This document shows, piece by piece, positions 43,301 through 64,000 of a stretch of DNA of 64,000 nucleotides (the first letter of the stretch is position 1; the number at the start of each line of letters is the position of its first letter). Both the position numbers and the translations under genes were made by a program. The notes under the pieces are model-generated. The model saw nothing but the letters and a program-made list of their open reading frames with translations, did not search any database and was not told the DNA's origin. This stretch comes from Halichondria panicea (taxonomy: Eukaryota; Porifera; Demospongiae; Suberitida; Halichondriidae): positions 818,501-882,500 of the forward strand of contig NC_087390.1 in NCBI RefSeq assembly GCF_963675165.1. The letters are read 5' to 3'.

Positions 43301-46300
43301 CTTTACTATAGAACATCTCTCAGAGGATTGTCTTTAACACTGACCAAGTACCTTCCGGTGTCGTGGTGAATATCAATCCCACAAATTGCCCGGGGCCGTA
43401 AGTTTGATTAATGTCAGCTGTTATATAAATGGTTACAGAATGGCTGTGCATGCTATATCAATACAGTGGAACTCCTCTTAACGGCCACCACTGAAGAAAG
43501 GCCAACTGTAATATATAGCAGCCAGGCACCCTGAACAGTTTGTGTACAAAACAACCCCTTAACAAAGGCCACCTCTGTATAATGGCTAAAACAATGTTCC
43601 CCGAAGGTGTCCGTTATAGAAGGGTTCCCACTATAAAAATTATTAGACCTTAATTGTGTTGTCGTGCAGCTACCATAGTAAACCATTGTTCCTTGCTCAA
43701 CTGACATAGAGCAGATCATGAGACATAAACATATATACACGTATATATACTATTGCATGAAGTTATAGTGTATATCACATGCAGGTATAGGCCTGTGCCA
43801 AATATTATGGATTAATTATGCATGTTATATTATTTATTGTCCACATCATGATCAGAACGTATATAGCCAATCCCATAGCAGTAAACCTCTGGTGTATGTA
43901 CCTGCTGCAATGTACTTTTTCTCGGGCAATTGTACATGTACATGTATAGATACTGTTTTTCTAGTTGTGAATCTCTTCGGACGCTTCCTAATTGAGTTCC
44001 TTAACTCTAAGATTCCAGAATCCGAATTTCTTAGATGCAAAGAAATCCCTTTTGCAGGATACTGACTGTTGACAATAATAATTATACATAGCCAACAATT
44101 TACATCTTTAATTGCAGAGTCGTGGGGGGCATTTGCACTGGTGTTCTGATTGAGAACAACGCTACATTTAATGTGGTAATCACACTACAAGAGTGCACTC
44201 CAGATAACATTGTCAGCAGAAGGTAGGTCATGTGTTCATGCATGTTGTTGTAATTAGTAATCAGAGTAATAGCAATAATTCGCAATTGTACTCAATACTG
44301 ATTGGTTTATTTGCAGATTTCCTATTGAAGTACTCGGCTTTGGAACTTTCACCATACAGTTAAACCCAATCTGCAACTGCCCATGTGAACTGGAAAGAGC
44401 TGTGAGTGTTGACAGCCACTTCACTTGTAAACGTGCTGCTTGCTGTATGATTATGTTTTCATACTATAGGACTTCAGCAATTCAAGCAATTCCTCTTGTA
44501 ACAACAACGGCACACTGCGGTGTGGACAGTGTGAATGCAACCCTGGGAGGTGAGTGCAGTATACGTGAGGCCAATATTCTTATTTATCCAGTACGGTGAC
44601 CCCGTATACGTAGGTTTGGAGAGTTCTGTCAATGTGATGCAACAGGACGGGGTGGTGTACAGCAGATGTGTCCGTATGTTGTCTGTTATAATTATATAAA
44701 GTCAATGTAGTTATTGTGTCTTTTTCCACTGCACTGTGAGTGTCCATATTGCATGTGCTTGCATGCAGACTTGGCCCCACTCAAGTGCAGTGTACTAGTA
44801 CTGACAGAGGGACCTGTGTGTGTGGAGAGTGTCAGTGTAGGAGAGATCAAGCTGTGAGTCAACCATTGTTTTATTTGTTTATCACAATCGTGAATGCATG
44901 CAGGGTCCCCTGTTTTTTGGGCCTGCTTGTGGGTGCGACCGTGACGGCTGTCCCTCCTCCAATGGAGAGTTGTGCTCTGCAAGGGGAGTGTGTACGTGCA
45001 CTGGGTGTCGATGCAATGTAGAGCCCATCACACGACAACCGTACTCTGGCAGTGCCTGTGAGTGCACACCAAACAGAGAACTGTGCTTTGACCTTAATAA
45101 CTCCACTGTAAGTATTACTAAGATTAATTGCTAATGTATCTGTTGCACATTTTTTCCTGTACTGCTCATAAACTCACTTGTGTTTATCTCATGTTTTCTT
45201 CTAAAGTTCGGTCTAGTCTTTATTAAAAGTTATTTTGTACAGGAGGTGTGCAATGGTAAAGGTAGCTGTGGCTGCAATGGGCGGTGTGAATGTCAAGAGC
45301 CTTATCTCGGTACCTACTGCGAATTTTGCTCAGGAGATGAAATATGCTTTTCCCAAACGTGTGAAAGGAACAGGGATTGTGCAGCCTGTACAGTAGAGCT
45401 TCTCGACCAGCTGCCATTATTAACTGCAGCAGATTTCTTTACGAATGTAACTCTTAACAATTTTCCCAATGGAACCACTTTCACTTTCGATACTATAAGT
45501 GACACCTTTCAATTCCGATTGCCCTCGGACTATTGTACAGGAAACTGCTCTCAAAATGTCGTTATTATCAATGGAACAGACAATGTTGACTACATGATAC
45601 AAGGTAAGACCAGTAGACTTAGTTTAGAGCAGTGTTGCATGGGAGAACAAAGATTTGGCCAATACAGAGGTAGCATTTTTACACATTTGGCACCTCGCCT
45701 TTATATCGCAATTGCAGGGGTAGCATTTCAATGAATATACTGTATTTTGTGCCGGTCTTGGCTTTTATTGAGAAGTAAGACATTTCTGTCTCTCTAAACA
45801 GGTGAGATGGTAAGGCCAATAGAGTCAAACACTTAAAGTTTTATAGCGTTGGAGGAGCAAAGTGTCCTTTTTTGTACACAAACTGTTGATTTTGGCGGCA
45901 CCTGGCCTTTGTATCGCAGAGTCTGACAGGGGTGGAAATTAATCCACTGTATTTTGTGTCATGGCTGAAATAAGAAATTTCTGTCTCTAAATATTAGGTG
46001 AGATGGCAATTCGTTGTGAGTTTACTGTGGGCAACTGTACATATCGCTACTACTCTGCCTTTGATGAAAGTACTCAGCAGTTTACTGATGTACACCTGGA
46101 GTTCAGAAGATGTTAGTTAAATTTCACTTACGCGTAGCCAATACAGTCATGAACATGTACTACCACTGTTGGTCTTTAAGAATCTTTGGTCGATCATAAC
46201 GTGTTCTCTGGTGATTAAATTAAAGCTATAGAAAGAGGTCTTTGAATGGTATGTTCAAGTCCAACATGCCACAATTGGTTCATGTGAAAATGGGCCCACA

Positions 46301-47391
46301 GTTTATAACTCCATTTGAATGAGTTCACCAGTAAATCATTAAGTACTGCGATTGGATATACAGAAGTAAAACTACGGTTGTTCAAATAAATTATGATTGT
46401 ATGGTTGCTCAAAGAAGCCTCACTCACTACTCAATTCTTATTCATAGCTCATATATAATTATGCTTTACTGCAGTTGGCAGTGGTTGCTCACAGGTTGTG
46501 GCACAGGATCTAGGTTCTCCACTTCCAGTTTGGTTTACTCCAGTTGTAGTAATTGCTGCTCTAGCTGTTCTGGGGGTGCTCCTTGCCCTCATACTCATCC
46601 CATTACTGTTATTCATCCATGTGAGTACTCAATTGTATTTGTTCTTGTGTATTTTGTATAATTATAATGACCTGCACTTTCTGTATTTCTCAGGATAAGT
46701 TTGAAATTTGGAAGCTCGATAGAGAAATTGCTAGCAATAAAATGGTGAGTTTCACTAGATATACATACCTGCTCCTATACGCCACTGATATACATGCATG
46801 CAGCGTGCATCAGGTTAATTTCCATAGCGATTGTAATAGTAACGAATGTTCCTAACTAGCTAAGCTACTACCGTATAGCGGGTAATTTTCGTGTGGTAAA
46901 AAATTCGTTCAACTCGAGAAACGGTGGTTTCTGTGAGTAAAACATTTTGTTTAGTCTTGTTGCCTGCCTGCATTCCTACGTTCCGGTAAGCCACGCCTAC
47001 GTTAACATTTCGTGGAGATCAGCTTGCCCACAAAAATAGCGAATATTTTACCGCACGAAAATTACCCGCTATACGGTATACTGCAAGTCTATTAAACTTT
47101 TAATTTTTAGAATCCTGTAAGCAAGGAACACTGTATAATTATATCCATCCCAACATTTACTTTCCTACATAAAACAAGATTATGCATTGTTCAAAAATTC
47201 CACTGTGTATAGCCAAGCTTTATACTGTATTTCTCCACTAAGACTATTGTAGCTAGGTGACATTGTGCTTCCTATAATCTACAATGGAAGGACTAATTAA
47301 GCCATTAATTCTATACCACTTGCAGGTTCATGCCAACTGTCTCTATGTCAGTCCAGAAACACATCACGAGAACCCAACGTATGGACAGTAG
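40394..47391 (+). CDS. Integrin beta subunit 1, complete
   Basis: Complete 848-aa integrin beta. Exons: 40394-40454, 40541-40644, 40732-40891, 41244-41375, 41619-41821, 41913-42002, 42106-42186, 42275-42457, 43029-43118, 43312-43397, 44118-44222, 44317-44401, 44470-44549, 44614-44673, 44769-44853, 44904-45107, 45243-45603, 45998-46111, 46475-46620, 46694-46744, 47326-47391. Order: signal peptide, PSI domain ([17 protein letters not shown]), hybrid, betaI domain with MIDAS DLSLS in [13 protein letters not shown], specificity loop [20 protein letters not shown] and [15 protein letters not shown], four cysteine-rich EGF modules, beta-tail, then membrane segment [19 protein letters not shown]. 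The tail ends [18 protein letters not shown]: the membrane-proximal NPxY has Cys for Pro, the distal NPTY is intact, and the eight-residue spacing is canonical. Tail-to-tail with beta 2. Confidence 0.97.
40947..41164. mobile_element. Family B MITE
   Basis: Full-length copy with TACCGTACATTACTAGAATG at the left and TATTCTAGTAATACGGTA at the right, in integrin beta 1 intron 3. Confidence 0.82.
42458..43028 (+). other. Integrin beta 1 intron 8
   Basis: 571 bp of AT-rich intron; nothing recognised. Confidence 0.7.
43462..43636. mobile_element. Family O-like MITE
   Basis: TACAGTGGAACTCCTCTTAA at the left and GAAGGGTTCCCACTATA at the right, with CCACCACTGAAGAAAGGCC-type interior. In the 720-bp integrin beta 1 intron 10, which otherwise shows nothing. 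Confidence 0.65.
46869..47078. mobile_element. Family A MITE, full length
   Basis: TACCGTATAGCGGGTAATTT and its exact complement at the right, 210 bp, between the last two integrin beta 1 exons. Confidence 0.88.
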
Positions 47392-48120
47392 ATGGACGAG
47401 TGTTGCATGTAATGATACCGGCCAGCATTATAGGCACTGGCGCTTAAACACTATAATTTATTACAGTTTCAGTTACAATTGTGACAAAATGTTGCTCCAG
47501 TGACAGTGGTTTTTATGATATTTTAAAACAGTGTATATATACCGTATAAAGCGGGTAATTTTCGTGCGGTAAAATGTTGTTCAACTCGAAAACGGTGATA
47601 CATTTTTTGTTTGACTTCATTGTATGTGTTCTGGTAAACCACGCCAACGTTTTCGTGGAGGCCAGCTTGCCCCATGAAAATTACGCGCTACACGGTATTA
47701 TCAAAGGTCAGTTCATGCAAGGCCATTTTGATTAAGCGTTATTTACAAGAGGCCCGACTATATCTGTACTGTATGCTAAACATAATTTATAATTATAGCT
47801 ACATCTCAACAATTAAGCTCATTATAAACTTCGAAATTGTACCATAATAAACTCAGTACAACTTTTTCTTACAGCTTTATAATCATGCACATGCATGGAG
47901 CATACGTAAGTATTCATTTGTATTCATGAATGACAAGATAAAAATTGATGAACAGTTACTGCAGAAACTATATAATATGTATACACTGTACTGAAAATAA
48001 GTCTTTTCCATTTCCTATAATTATTATACAACAGTAAATAACGTGCACACACACAAGGGCGCTAAAATGGCTATGAACAATAATTTAATTTTGTGGCAGC
48101 AAAACCGGCAGTTGACAAGA
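47392..48120. other. Convergent intergenic region, integrin beta 1 / beta 2
   Basis: Carries the two 3' UTRs and one family A MITE. An AATAAA near 47846 could serve beta 1. No gene recognised. Confidence 0.6.
47540..47697. mobile_element. Family A MITE, short copy
   Basis: TACCGTATAAAGCGGGTAAT at the left and AATTACGCGCTACACGGTA at the right; 158 bp. Confidence 0.8.
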
Positions 48121-56663
<8,543 letters not shown>

Positions 56664-57309
56664 TCTGTAGCTTGATACTCAACTGATAGTTCTTCTCAGG
56701 TTCTCGATCCTTTTGCTAGCTTGTCTTCAAGTTTATAAAAATGGCTAATACTTGCTTGTGTCTCGGCTTTCCTTTACAGTTTTGCTGTGGAATTTCTAGG
56801 ATACACAGTAATGGCGAAGGGCCAATTAAAAACCCACAAACAGCAAATTGGGCCCTAAATTGGCAATATTGCATAGGAATGTGGATAGATTGTTTTGGGA
56901 TCCTAAAAGCGGTTCTGGAATATCTGACTTTATGATTGTGAATGGGAAGTGACTTTCTCCGTATATTTACTAATTATAACAAAATATAGAAGGGCGTATG
57001 TGTCGTGATGACCATTACCATACAAAGAGTTGCTCGTGTGTTATCTCGAGACCAGACCGCACCATTCCCAAGAGATGTTTTGCTGTTTATTATAATTATA
57101 TAGTTCATAGTGATACATTGTAGATCTATATAGAATCAGTTATTCTTTGGTTGAATAATAATCATTATAATGGTTACAAACACACATGCAGGCATAATAA
57201 ATTATTTATGTATTCAGAAATAAGAAACAGAGCTGTGGAAATCTACAGAGTCAAATTTAAGCTAACGGCTATTACAGTTGATCGAGTCAATATGGCTAAT
57301 AAATAAAAA
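56664..57309. other. Intergenic between integrin beta 3 and beta 2
   Basis: 646 bp containing the beta 2 promoter and beta 3 3' UTR. No further gene or clear element is seen. Confidence 0.65.
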
Positions 57310-60300
57310 CTACAGAGCTTTTCCATACGCAACATTCGTGTACTGCATTTCAGGACTTTGGTAAAGGGGGTTTTGATTCTGAAAGGGAAATAAAACAGTG
57401 ATAAAAACATTAACAGTGGATATCAATAATCCATGGCCAGATACATGTAAAAATGTAGCCAGCTACTAGTACAGACAATGTGTGCTCGTGTACAGCTATA
57501 GCTACTAATTATAGTACAATGAACACACCTTTGAGAAGTCAGCTTCCCCGGCCTCTCTCTGCCACCTCTGCACCTCTATGTAGTCCTACAAGGGAAATAA
57601 GGTGACAGCATTAAAAATTGCAAAATCACGCTTCCACACTCTCCCCCCCCCCATTCTTCCACACTCTCCTTCCCCCCCCCATTCTTCCACACTCTCCCCC
57701 CCCCCCATTCTTCTACACTCTCCTTTCCCCCCCCCCCCCCCCATTCTTCCATACTCTCCTTTCCCCCCCCCCATTCTTCCACACTCTCCTTCCCCCCCCC
57801 CCCCATTCTTCTACACTCCCTAAAAATTAATAGAGAAATAGCCATCTATAGAATCAGGAGTTCAAGATAGAATACACACTTCACCATGAAATCAGTACAA
57901 TTTCACTACCATAATTATAACTGGCGATTTAGCGAATTTTATTGAAGATTACCAAATTTAATTAAAGTTTTCCAAGTCAGTTCAAATAGTTCATTCGCTA
58001 AACCCGCCAAATGTACAGTAATTCACACTCAATGATCGTATAGTTGCAGAATATTACAGAGCATGTGAGGAAGTGCACACTAGAGCGCAATAGCCTATTA
58101 CATAGATCTCACCAAGATAACGAAGATGATTTTAACAAGGATAATGATGAGGATGCCGAGGAGGATTAGGACTCCTAAACTGATGATACCAATGGCATAC
58201 GCTGGGATGGGCAACTGCATTGCAGGGCAATCTGTTGGGTAGTAACGCAAATACAATTAACACACAGACGAATATCAACAAGAGGCTGGAACCTTAAAAA
58301 ATTTGACATAATAACAATAATTATTATAGACACCTCCAACATAATTATACATGACAACCTCTGCTCAATGAACAAAAACTTCTATACGTCCCCACTAAAC
58401 TTTGTCAGTCTGCGTTTTACTAAGTAGTAAGAGTAGACAGAGAGTATCGAACGTAGGCATACTGTGCATCAGATGTATAATGTGACTTCCTGTATATCTG
58501 TCATATCTGTATGGGCTTGGAATTTGCACTCCAAGTGTGAGTGATGTAATTTGATATACATGTGCAAATTCCAAGCCCATGACAGATACAGGAAGTCACG
58601 TTACTCTCCGCATACATTTGATGTACAGTATGCCTACGTTCGATACTCTCTTCTCTATCATAATTATACTCTTGATTTTCCACCATAATTATTGCATGTT
58701 GTACACACATGAGTAACACGTACCTTGCTCCCTTTCCACGACAATAGCAATGTGCGTGCCGTTATCTAGAATGTAGTATGTATTAGTACATTCCCCGATC
58801 TGGGGGGTACATATAAATGAAGTTCCATCACTCGAATTTCCACCCAGCCTGAATTCAGAGGCAGAGTCTGCACGGGTGTTGTACAAGTATAGCATGACAG
58901 ATCATGTTTCAACGAGTCTCTAGTCTTATATGCATGTACACGTAGATCACTATGTACAGACCATTAGAAAGTTACTATTTGAAAAATCCAAAAACATAAT
59001 ACCGAACTAATACCTAATTAGGGAACTGAAATACGTATACGTCAATACAGTTTGGGACTTTCAGCTGCCATAACTTGCATTCAATTACGAAAGCTTAGAA
59101 AGAGACCTTGTTTAAGTAAAAAAAATTTGCCAATTTCGACCAAATACCATGGACTAAGGCCAAAAAACGACAAATTATGGCCCTAACAAAAGTTAAATGC
59201 ATCACTTTATATACTATATACCAGTATAATTATTACTTGTACATGTGTGTAACAGTGTATTAAATAATGCCCTCCCTATAATTATACAGTATACAGTGCA
59301 TGCATTGTATACCAAAACAACAGACATTAAGGAACAGCTAGTGTTCAGGATATAGCGTATAATCATGTGAGTTAGTTACACAAGCAATCAAACCAACTGA
59401 CCCAGTCGACTGTTAGCAATAGCCTCTACCGCATTTTCAGTATCAGTTTCGATTTCAGCCATGTTCACAAATAAAGTTGGTCGATTCACATTACACTCGT
59501 CCACCACGCACTGGTCGGGGATGGGGTCAGATTCACGACATGCGATAATACAGTTTGTGTCAATCTCCACGCCCATTCCGACACACCGAGTCAGCCTCTG
59601 TAATTATATAATTATAATTATATGCACATGCAGAGAGAAAGGAACAGGAAATGTGTGAAACGAGGTACGTAGTAAGAATTCATAATTATTATTATTATTA
59701 TTATTAAAATTAATAGCCAGTAATTACAGTACAGTGTCTGTGTGTGTGTGGTTGGCAAATTTAATAAAAACATGTTTTGAGTGCCGGGAAACAGCAGCCT
59801 ATATGTTACCTAGGCAACCAATCTGCAGAAAAGTCGTAAGTGCAAACAGGGTCTGTTTTCGATAAAATACCGTGAGCTATCTTTTCTGAAAATCTGAAAT
59901 TATGCTCCGTTTCAAATTTGAGATTTGAGTATACATGTACCAATATGAAAGAACTCCTTAGTCAGAAATAGTTGAAATTGGATCATCAAAACTTTATTCA
60001 AAGAGACAACTCTACAATGCTGGGTACATGTACAGTATATATTATTATAACAGATATTATATCTACTCTTGTAATCATGCGTTAATTTATAGCGTTGACT
60101 TACTGGTATTTCACAGAATAGTCCGCCCCAATCGTTATTGCAGTCACACCCGTTACACTGACACGTTCCTTGCGAATTGCACACTTGTTCATTCTGCAGG
60201 AGAGAGAGAGAGAGATAATTAAACAACCAAGTCTTTCAAATGTGGGAAGGAGGTGGTGTTTCTAGACTACAAGTATCATACCATATATCGGGGTTTGAAT

Positions 60301-63300
60301 GCATACAGACGACTATAGTGATCAATTGGGAACGACACTGTACAAGCCTGGTTTATAACTATTGCAAATTGCATGCGTATACACATGTTCTCTCCTTTGT
60401 GAGTCATTCGTTTGCGCTCTACATGTGTATGTGTACATGTACATGTATAAATACGATATGTATAGTATCTCAGGGTTCTAGCTAGCAGAAAAAGAAAGGA
60501 GGGAGGTTATTTGATTCCTCATAAACTTCTATACACAATGTACATGTAGCTACTTAGATTGCTATTGGTTTGGCTCATTCGCAAAGGTTTTTCGCTATGT
60601 GGTATAAATAAGGAGGCAGAAAAGAGGGTGCCTAATAATCGAAACAGGGTGCCACGCCCCTTTAATGATAACCCTGGTTGCTATCCTGTACTCACATAAG
60701 TGCAGATCTCCTCCGCAGGTTCACACTCACACAGGCGGCCACGGTATCTGTTTCCCTGAGGGGACATACCGCAGTCACACTCTTCGTTACAGCACATACC
60801 ACGACCTACAGAAATAATATATAAATATTGAGTCAAATCACATAATCACTTTATATATAGTGGGTTCTTTTCGGGAGGCACTCAATTTTCGCAGATTGCT
60901 CAAACTAAACATTTCGAGGATTTATTTTTGAGGATTGTGGTTCAAATGACCACACCCCTACAGTAGAGAGGTTTCAATACCGGATGTAAACCAAGTTTTC
61001 GAGGCATTAAATTTTCGTGTTTCCTTGAAAACCTTGAAAATTTGAGTGTCTCGAAAATAAACCAGCTATATACTGTATGCTCTGAAGACTTATCTGACTG
61101 ACTGTAACCATTAAATACTGATATACTGTAATATTAATGGACGTTTTGGGAGCAACCTTTTATACACAGAGGTGACCTTTGTTAACCTAGCCTGAGGGAT
61201 TGTTTTGTACATAAACTGAACTGAAAGCGTATAATAATAATACATGTAGCTGTTACATACCGTATTACTAGAATATTTTGCGAATGAGCCAAATCAGCAG
61301 AAAATTTGACCCTTTGCTATCTAACTATTGCATTCTGGCAAGGATCGTGTGTATTTACTAGTAATAATTTAGGTTTTGCGACTTTTATTGTTGCAAATTG
61401 ATCAACTATCGCAAAGTTTGCAAATGTTTGATGCTTGCAAAACATTCTAGTAATACGATAATAAATACACTTGGCCTTTCTTCAAGGGTGGCCATTAGGG
61501 GGGGTCCACTAGGGGGGTCCACTAGGGGGGGTCCACTGTACATGTACGTATTTTAGTGCATATCCCTAATCTCAAATAAAAACATAAGAATGACTTAATT
61601 GGTTGAATCCTACTGCACCATAAAATAATGAGAGTGTTTGTTGATACAATTAAACTGACCAGAGCAGATTTCATTATCATTTTCGTCCGCCATGCACATA
61701 ACTGAAAAAGTATCGCATTCACAAGCAGTTCCAAAAGTGCCGGGTGTCCTATCACAGTTACACGCACAATCGCAATCCCCTCGTCCAGAGCACATCTGGT
61801 TGCCGAAAACAGAGCCACCCAGCCTGAGGGGAAAACAAGCGAGCTAGGACTAATCGTAATAATAATAATGTCCATTTTTTGTAACACCAACTAGCAATTA
61901 ACGGTTGATATGAAGGCCAGGCAGCAAATCATCATCTACACACAAAATATCCACCTCTTCGGCCTAGTTTCCTACCAAATTTGTAAGTATGAGGATTGAA
62001 AAAATAGTCACCATTTAGAAAATGCTGGGCACGCACTGAAAATGGTGTACAGAACAACTTCTCAACTACAATCTCTATAATCATGGACAAACCCTGCTCC
62101 CTAACAGTGTATATTATTATAAGACACATTCATAATTTATAAGCCATACAGAGAATGATAACTCACGGGCAATTGTTAGCTCCTCCGCCATTGTTGGGGT
62201 CGATGATTAGACTGCAGTTGGTGCCACAGTATGGTTCATTGCACACACACACACCGCAGGAGAAGGCACCATTACCAGAGCACCGAGCAGCATTTTCAAC
62301 CTATGTACAGCGGAGGGGGGGCGGGTTGTACAAGCTGGCAATTACATAATCATTATAATTCTCATACAAATACACAGCACACACACCAACGTACCTCATC
62401 TTCCTCACAGTTACACTAGCACACACCCACACCACACACACCCACGTACCTCATCTTCCTCACAGTTACACTAGCACACACCCACACCACACACACCCAC
62501 GTACCTCATCTTCCTCACAGTCACACTGGCACACACCAAACACTGTTACAGTGAAAGTTCCGAAAGCTCTCGACTCAAAAAGTAGCCTGAAACACAAAAA
62601 ATAAATATAAAACCACTTCAGTGACAAGGTGCTAACGATAACACCGCCTAGGAAAGGCAATGAGTGATAATTCATCACTAATGTTATTCATTGCAAATTT
62701 CCTAAATTAAGATTTCATAGTAGCGGAGTTCGGACAGGGTCAAAAGGTCACTAATGAATCATCACGTGAGCTTATGTTTTGTGAAGTAAATATGCAAGTG
62801 TGACTGCTTTTCGCGCCCTGACTCTTAGCCCCTTCATGTTACTGCTGCTGCAAATTAGTTACATGTACTACTTGCGCCCCTCCTGAAAAATCGTGCAGTG
62901 CCTAAAAGGGATGACCTCACACAAACTTCGTAGTTCTGTCATGTCAAAATGACCTTTAGAAAGTAGGAGCTACTGTACTGTAGAGTGAATGTACAGCTCA
63001 TACATGTAAGCATATATACACAACTCCACGTACAGACATAGTTACGTCATAGCCTCATGCCAGAGGAGGTTGGTCACGAAGCAAAAATTAAGAATGACAT
63101 AGTCTTTATGAACTTTGAACCTACTTTACCAAGCTCTTTTCTAGCCAGCAGGCCACCTTTTTATTCTGGGAACAAGAGTACTCATCCTAATGTACTCTTG
63201 AAATTACCGTATTACTAGAATGCATGTTTTGCGAGGATCAAACATTTGCAAATTTTGCGAGGGTTGATCAATTCGCAATAATAAAATCCGCAAAACCTAA

Positions 63301-63803
63301 ATTATTACTAGTAAATACACACGATCCTTGCCAGAACGCAATAGTTAGATCGCAAAGGGTCAAATTTTCTGCTGATTTGGCTCATTCGCAAAGGTTTTTC
63401 ACCAGCAAAATATTCTAGTAATACGGTACTCATTTCGCTCATTTGCAAAGGTTTTTTACCAGCAAACTACATTACACTCACACTCTTGTCTCTCCATTGC
63501 CCAGTTCATTACAATTGTTGAGAGTTACAGAGACAGTGAAAACGGCCGTCTCGTCAAGTTGTACCCCGTCACATCCGTTGCCATTCATTGTCAAATTGGA
63601 CCTAGGGAGGGAAAAGGGCAATCCAGTGGATGGAGGGAGGGGGGGGCTTTCCCCCAAAATTTTGTAGAAGAATAATGATATCTACATTAGTACTACATCA
63701 GACATTTGTAATAATTTACCCTGCTGGACACATTGGAGTGATTGTGATGCTAAACTGATCTGATGGATTAAGTTGTTCAAGAATGATTTCTCTAAGCAGC
63801 CTC

Positions 63804-63837
<34 letters not shown>

Positions 63838-64000
63838 CGTGTGTGTGTGTGTGTGCGTGTATGTGTGTGTGTGTGTGCGTGTGTGCGTGTGTGTGTGTGT
63901 GTGTGCGTGCGTGCGTGTGTGTGTGTGTGTGTGTGTGCGTGCGTGTGTGTGTGTGTGTGTGTGTGTGCCCAATTACCCTGTATTCATCTTCGATAGTGTT
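57310..64000 (-). CDS. Integrin beta subunit 3, C-terminal part (5' end beyond window)
   Basis: Last 463 residues of a third integrin beta. Exons: 64000-63977 (partial), 63802-63720, 63601-63482, 62586-62505, 62300-62167, 61823-61660, 60805-60696, 60193-60104, 59597-59402, 58867-58724, 58231-58113, 57585-57529, 57378-57310; all phases close. It enters in the end of the betaI/hybrid region ([14 protein letters not shown]), continues through cysteine-rich EGF modules ([56 protein letters not shown]) and a beta-tail, then membrane segment [20 protein letters not shown]. The tail is [19 protein letters not shown] then [20 protein letters not shown]: the proximal NPLY is intact, the distal motif is NVAY. 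It is much more diverged from beta 1 and beta 2 than they are from each other. The region to its right holds the betaI domain and is not visible. Confidence 0.95.
57640..57822. repeat. C-rich minisatellite, ~27-bp unit
   Basis: About seven units of CCCCCCATTCTTCCACACTC with C runs of varying length in an integrin beta 3 intron. Gly- and Pro-rich frames here are artefacts. Confidence 0.93.
58436..58656. mobile_element. Long inverted-repeat element (family L)
   Basis: The left arm has AGAGTATCGAACGTAGGCAT, GTGACTTCCTGTAT and GGGCTTGGAATTTGCA; the right arm carries their complements in reverse order around a short centre. In an integrin beta 3 intron. Confidence 0.8.
58868..59401 (-). other. 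Integrin beta 3 intron
   Basis: 534 bp between the exons ending at 59402 and starting at 58867; AT-rich, nothing recognised. Confidence 0.7.
60850..61076. mobile_element. Family A MITE, diverged
   Basis: GAGGCACTCAATTTTCGC and AAACATTTCGAGGATTTATT match 6319-6596. It has one copy of the CCACACCCCTACAGTAGAG block where the other has four. Ends are worn. Confidence 0.7.
61258..61460. mobile_element. Family B MITE (reverse orientation)
   Basis: TACCGTATTACTAGAATATT at the left and AACATTCTAGTAATACGATA at the right. Confidence 0.82.
61496..61540. repeat. Short tandem repeat
   Basis: GGGGGGTCCACTA three times in an integrin beta 3 intron. Confidence 0.85.
62390..62525. repeat. Tandem triplication of an integrin beta 3 exon end and donor
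   Basis: Three copies of a ~57-bp unit with GTACCTCATCTTCCTCACAG. On the minus strand each holds the last coding bases of the exon ending at 62505 and its GTACGTG-type donor. Confidence 0.88.
63205..63428. mobile_element. Family B MITE, full length
   Basis: TACCGTATTACTAGAATGCA at the left and TATTCTAGTAATACGGTA at the right. It is followed by a partial copy (63431-63467) of CATTTGCAAAGGTTTTT, also seen alone near 60575-60600. Confidence 0.83.
63805..63967. repeat. (TG)n/(TGCG) microsatellite
   Basis: TG repeat with scattered TGCG units. On the coding strand it is a CA tract ending at the acceptor of the integrin beta 3 exon that starts at 63802. Confidence 0.95.

Noticed and set aside
57576-57845. 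Gly/Glu-rich and Pro/Ser-rich repeat proteins
   Set aside because: Both are readings of a C-rich minisatellite in an intron.

Overview
The window is animal nuclear DNA. It has intron-rich genes with consensus GT-AG boundaries, metazoan-specific families (integrin alpha, integrin beta, receptor tyrosine kinase), abundant TG microsatellites and many short terminal-inverted-repeat elements (MITEs). The gene set and the expanded receptor-kinase family fit a sponge, probably a demosponge. That assignment is inference. Exon boundaries were read by hand from splice signals; reading phase closes across every gene except at two places that carry apparent frameshifts.

Layout. 943-10312 (-): N-terminal 394 codons of an integrin alpha subunit, continuing beyond the left edge, with a tRNA-Pro(AGG) in one intron. 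10625-18131 (+): TEX10/IPI1-type ribosome-biogenesis protein, 11 exons, 954 aa, head-to-head with the integrin alpha. 18305-26513 (-): complete receptor tyrosine kinase, 17 exons, 1090 aa, tail-to-tail with TEX10. 28025-30697 (-) and 34729-39077 (-): two tandem paralogues of that receptor which keep the ectodomain and membrane segment but replace the kinase with a short tyrosine-motif tail; the second has a frameshift in exon 2. 40394-47391 (+): integrin beta, 21 exons, 848 aa. 48121-56663 (-): second integrin beta, 21 exons, with an apparent one-base frameshift in the betaI domain. 57310-64000 (-): C-terminal 463 residues of a third integrin beta that continues past the right edge.

Apart from TEX10, every protein-coding gene is a cell-surface adhesion or signalling receptor. 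Integrin alpha and beta chains act as obligate heterodimers, so one alpha and three betas lying around a receptor-kinase cluster form a possible adhesion/signalling locus. The kinase-less paralogues could be decoys, dominant-negative partners or adaptors for the kinase. The three beta tails differ in which NPxY motif is intact.

Gaps and introns are filled with at least ten MITE families, several sharing TACCGTA ends, a family with TAGCCTCGA ends and 9-bp target duplications, a TA-flanked 1.9-kb element nested inside another MITE, a hAT-like element, a retrotransposon fragment and several minisatellites. Comparing the duplicated receptor paralogues shows two insertions against empty sites.
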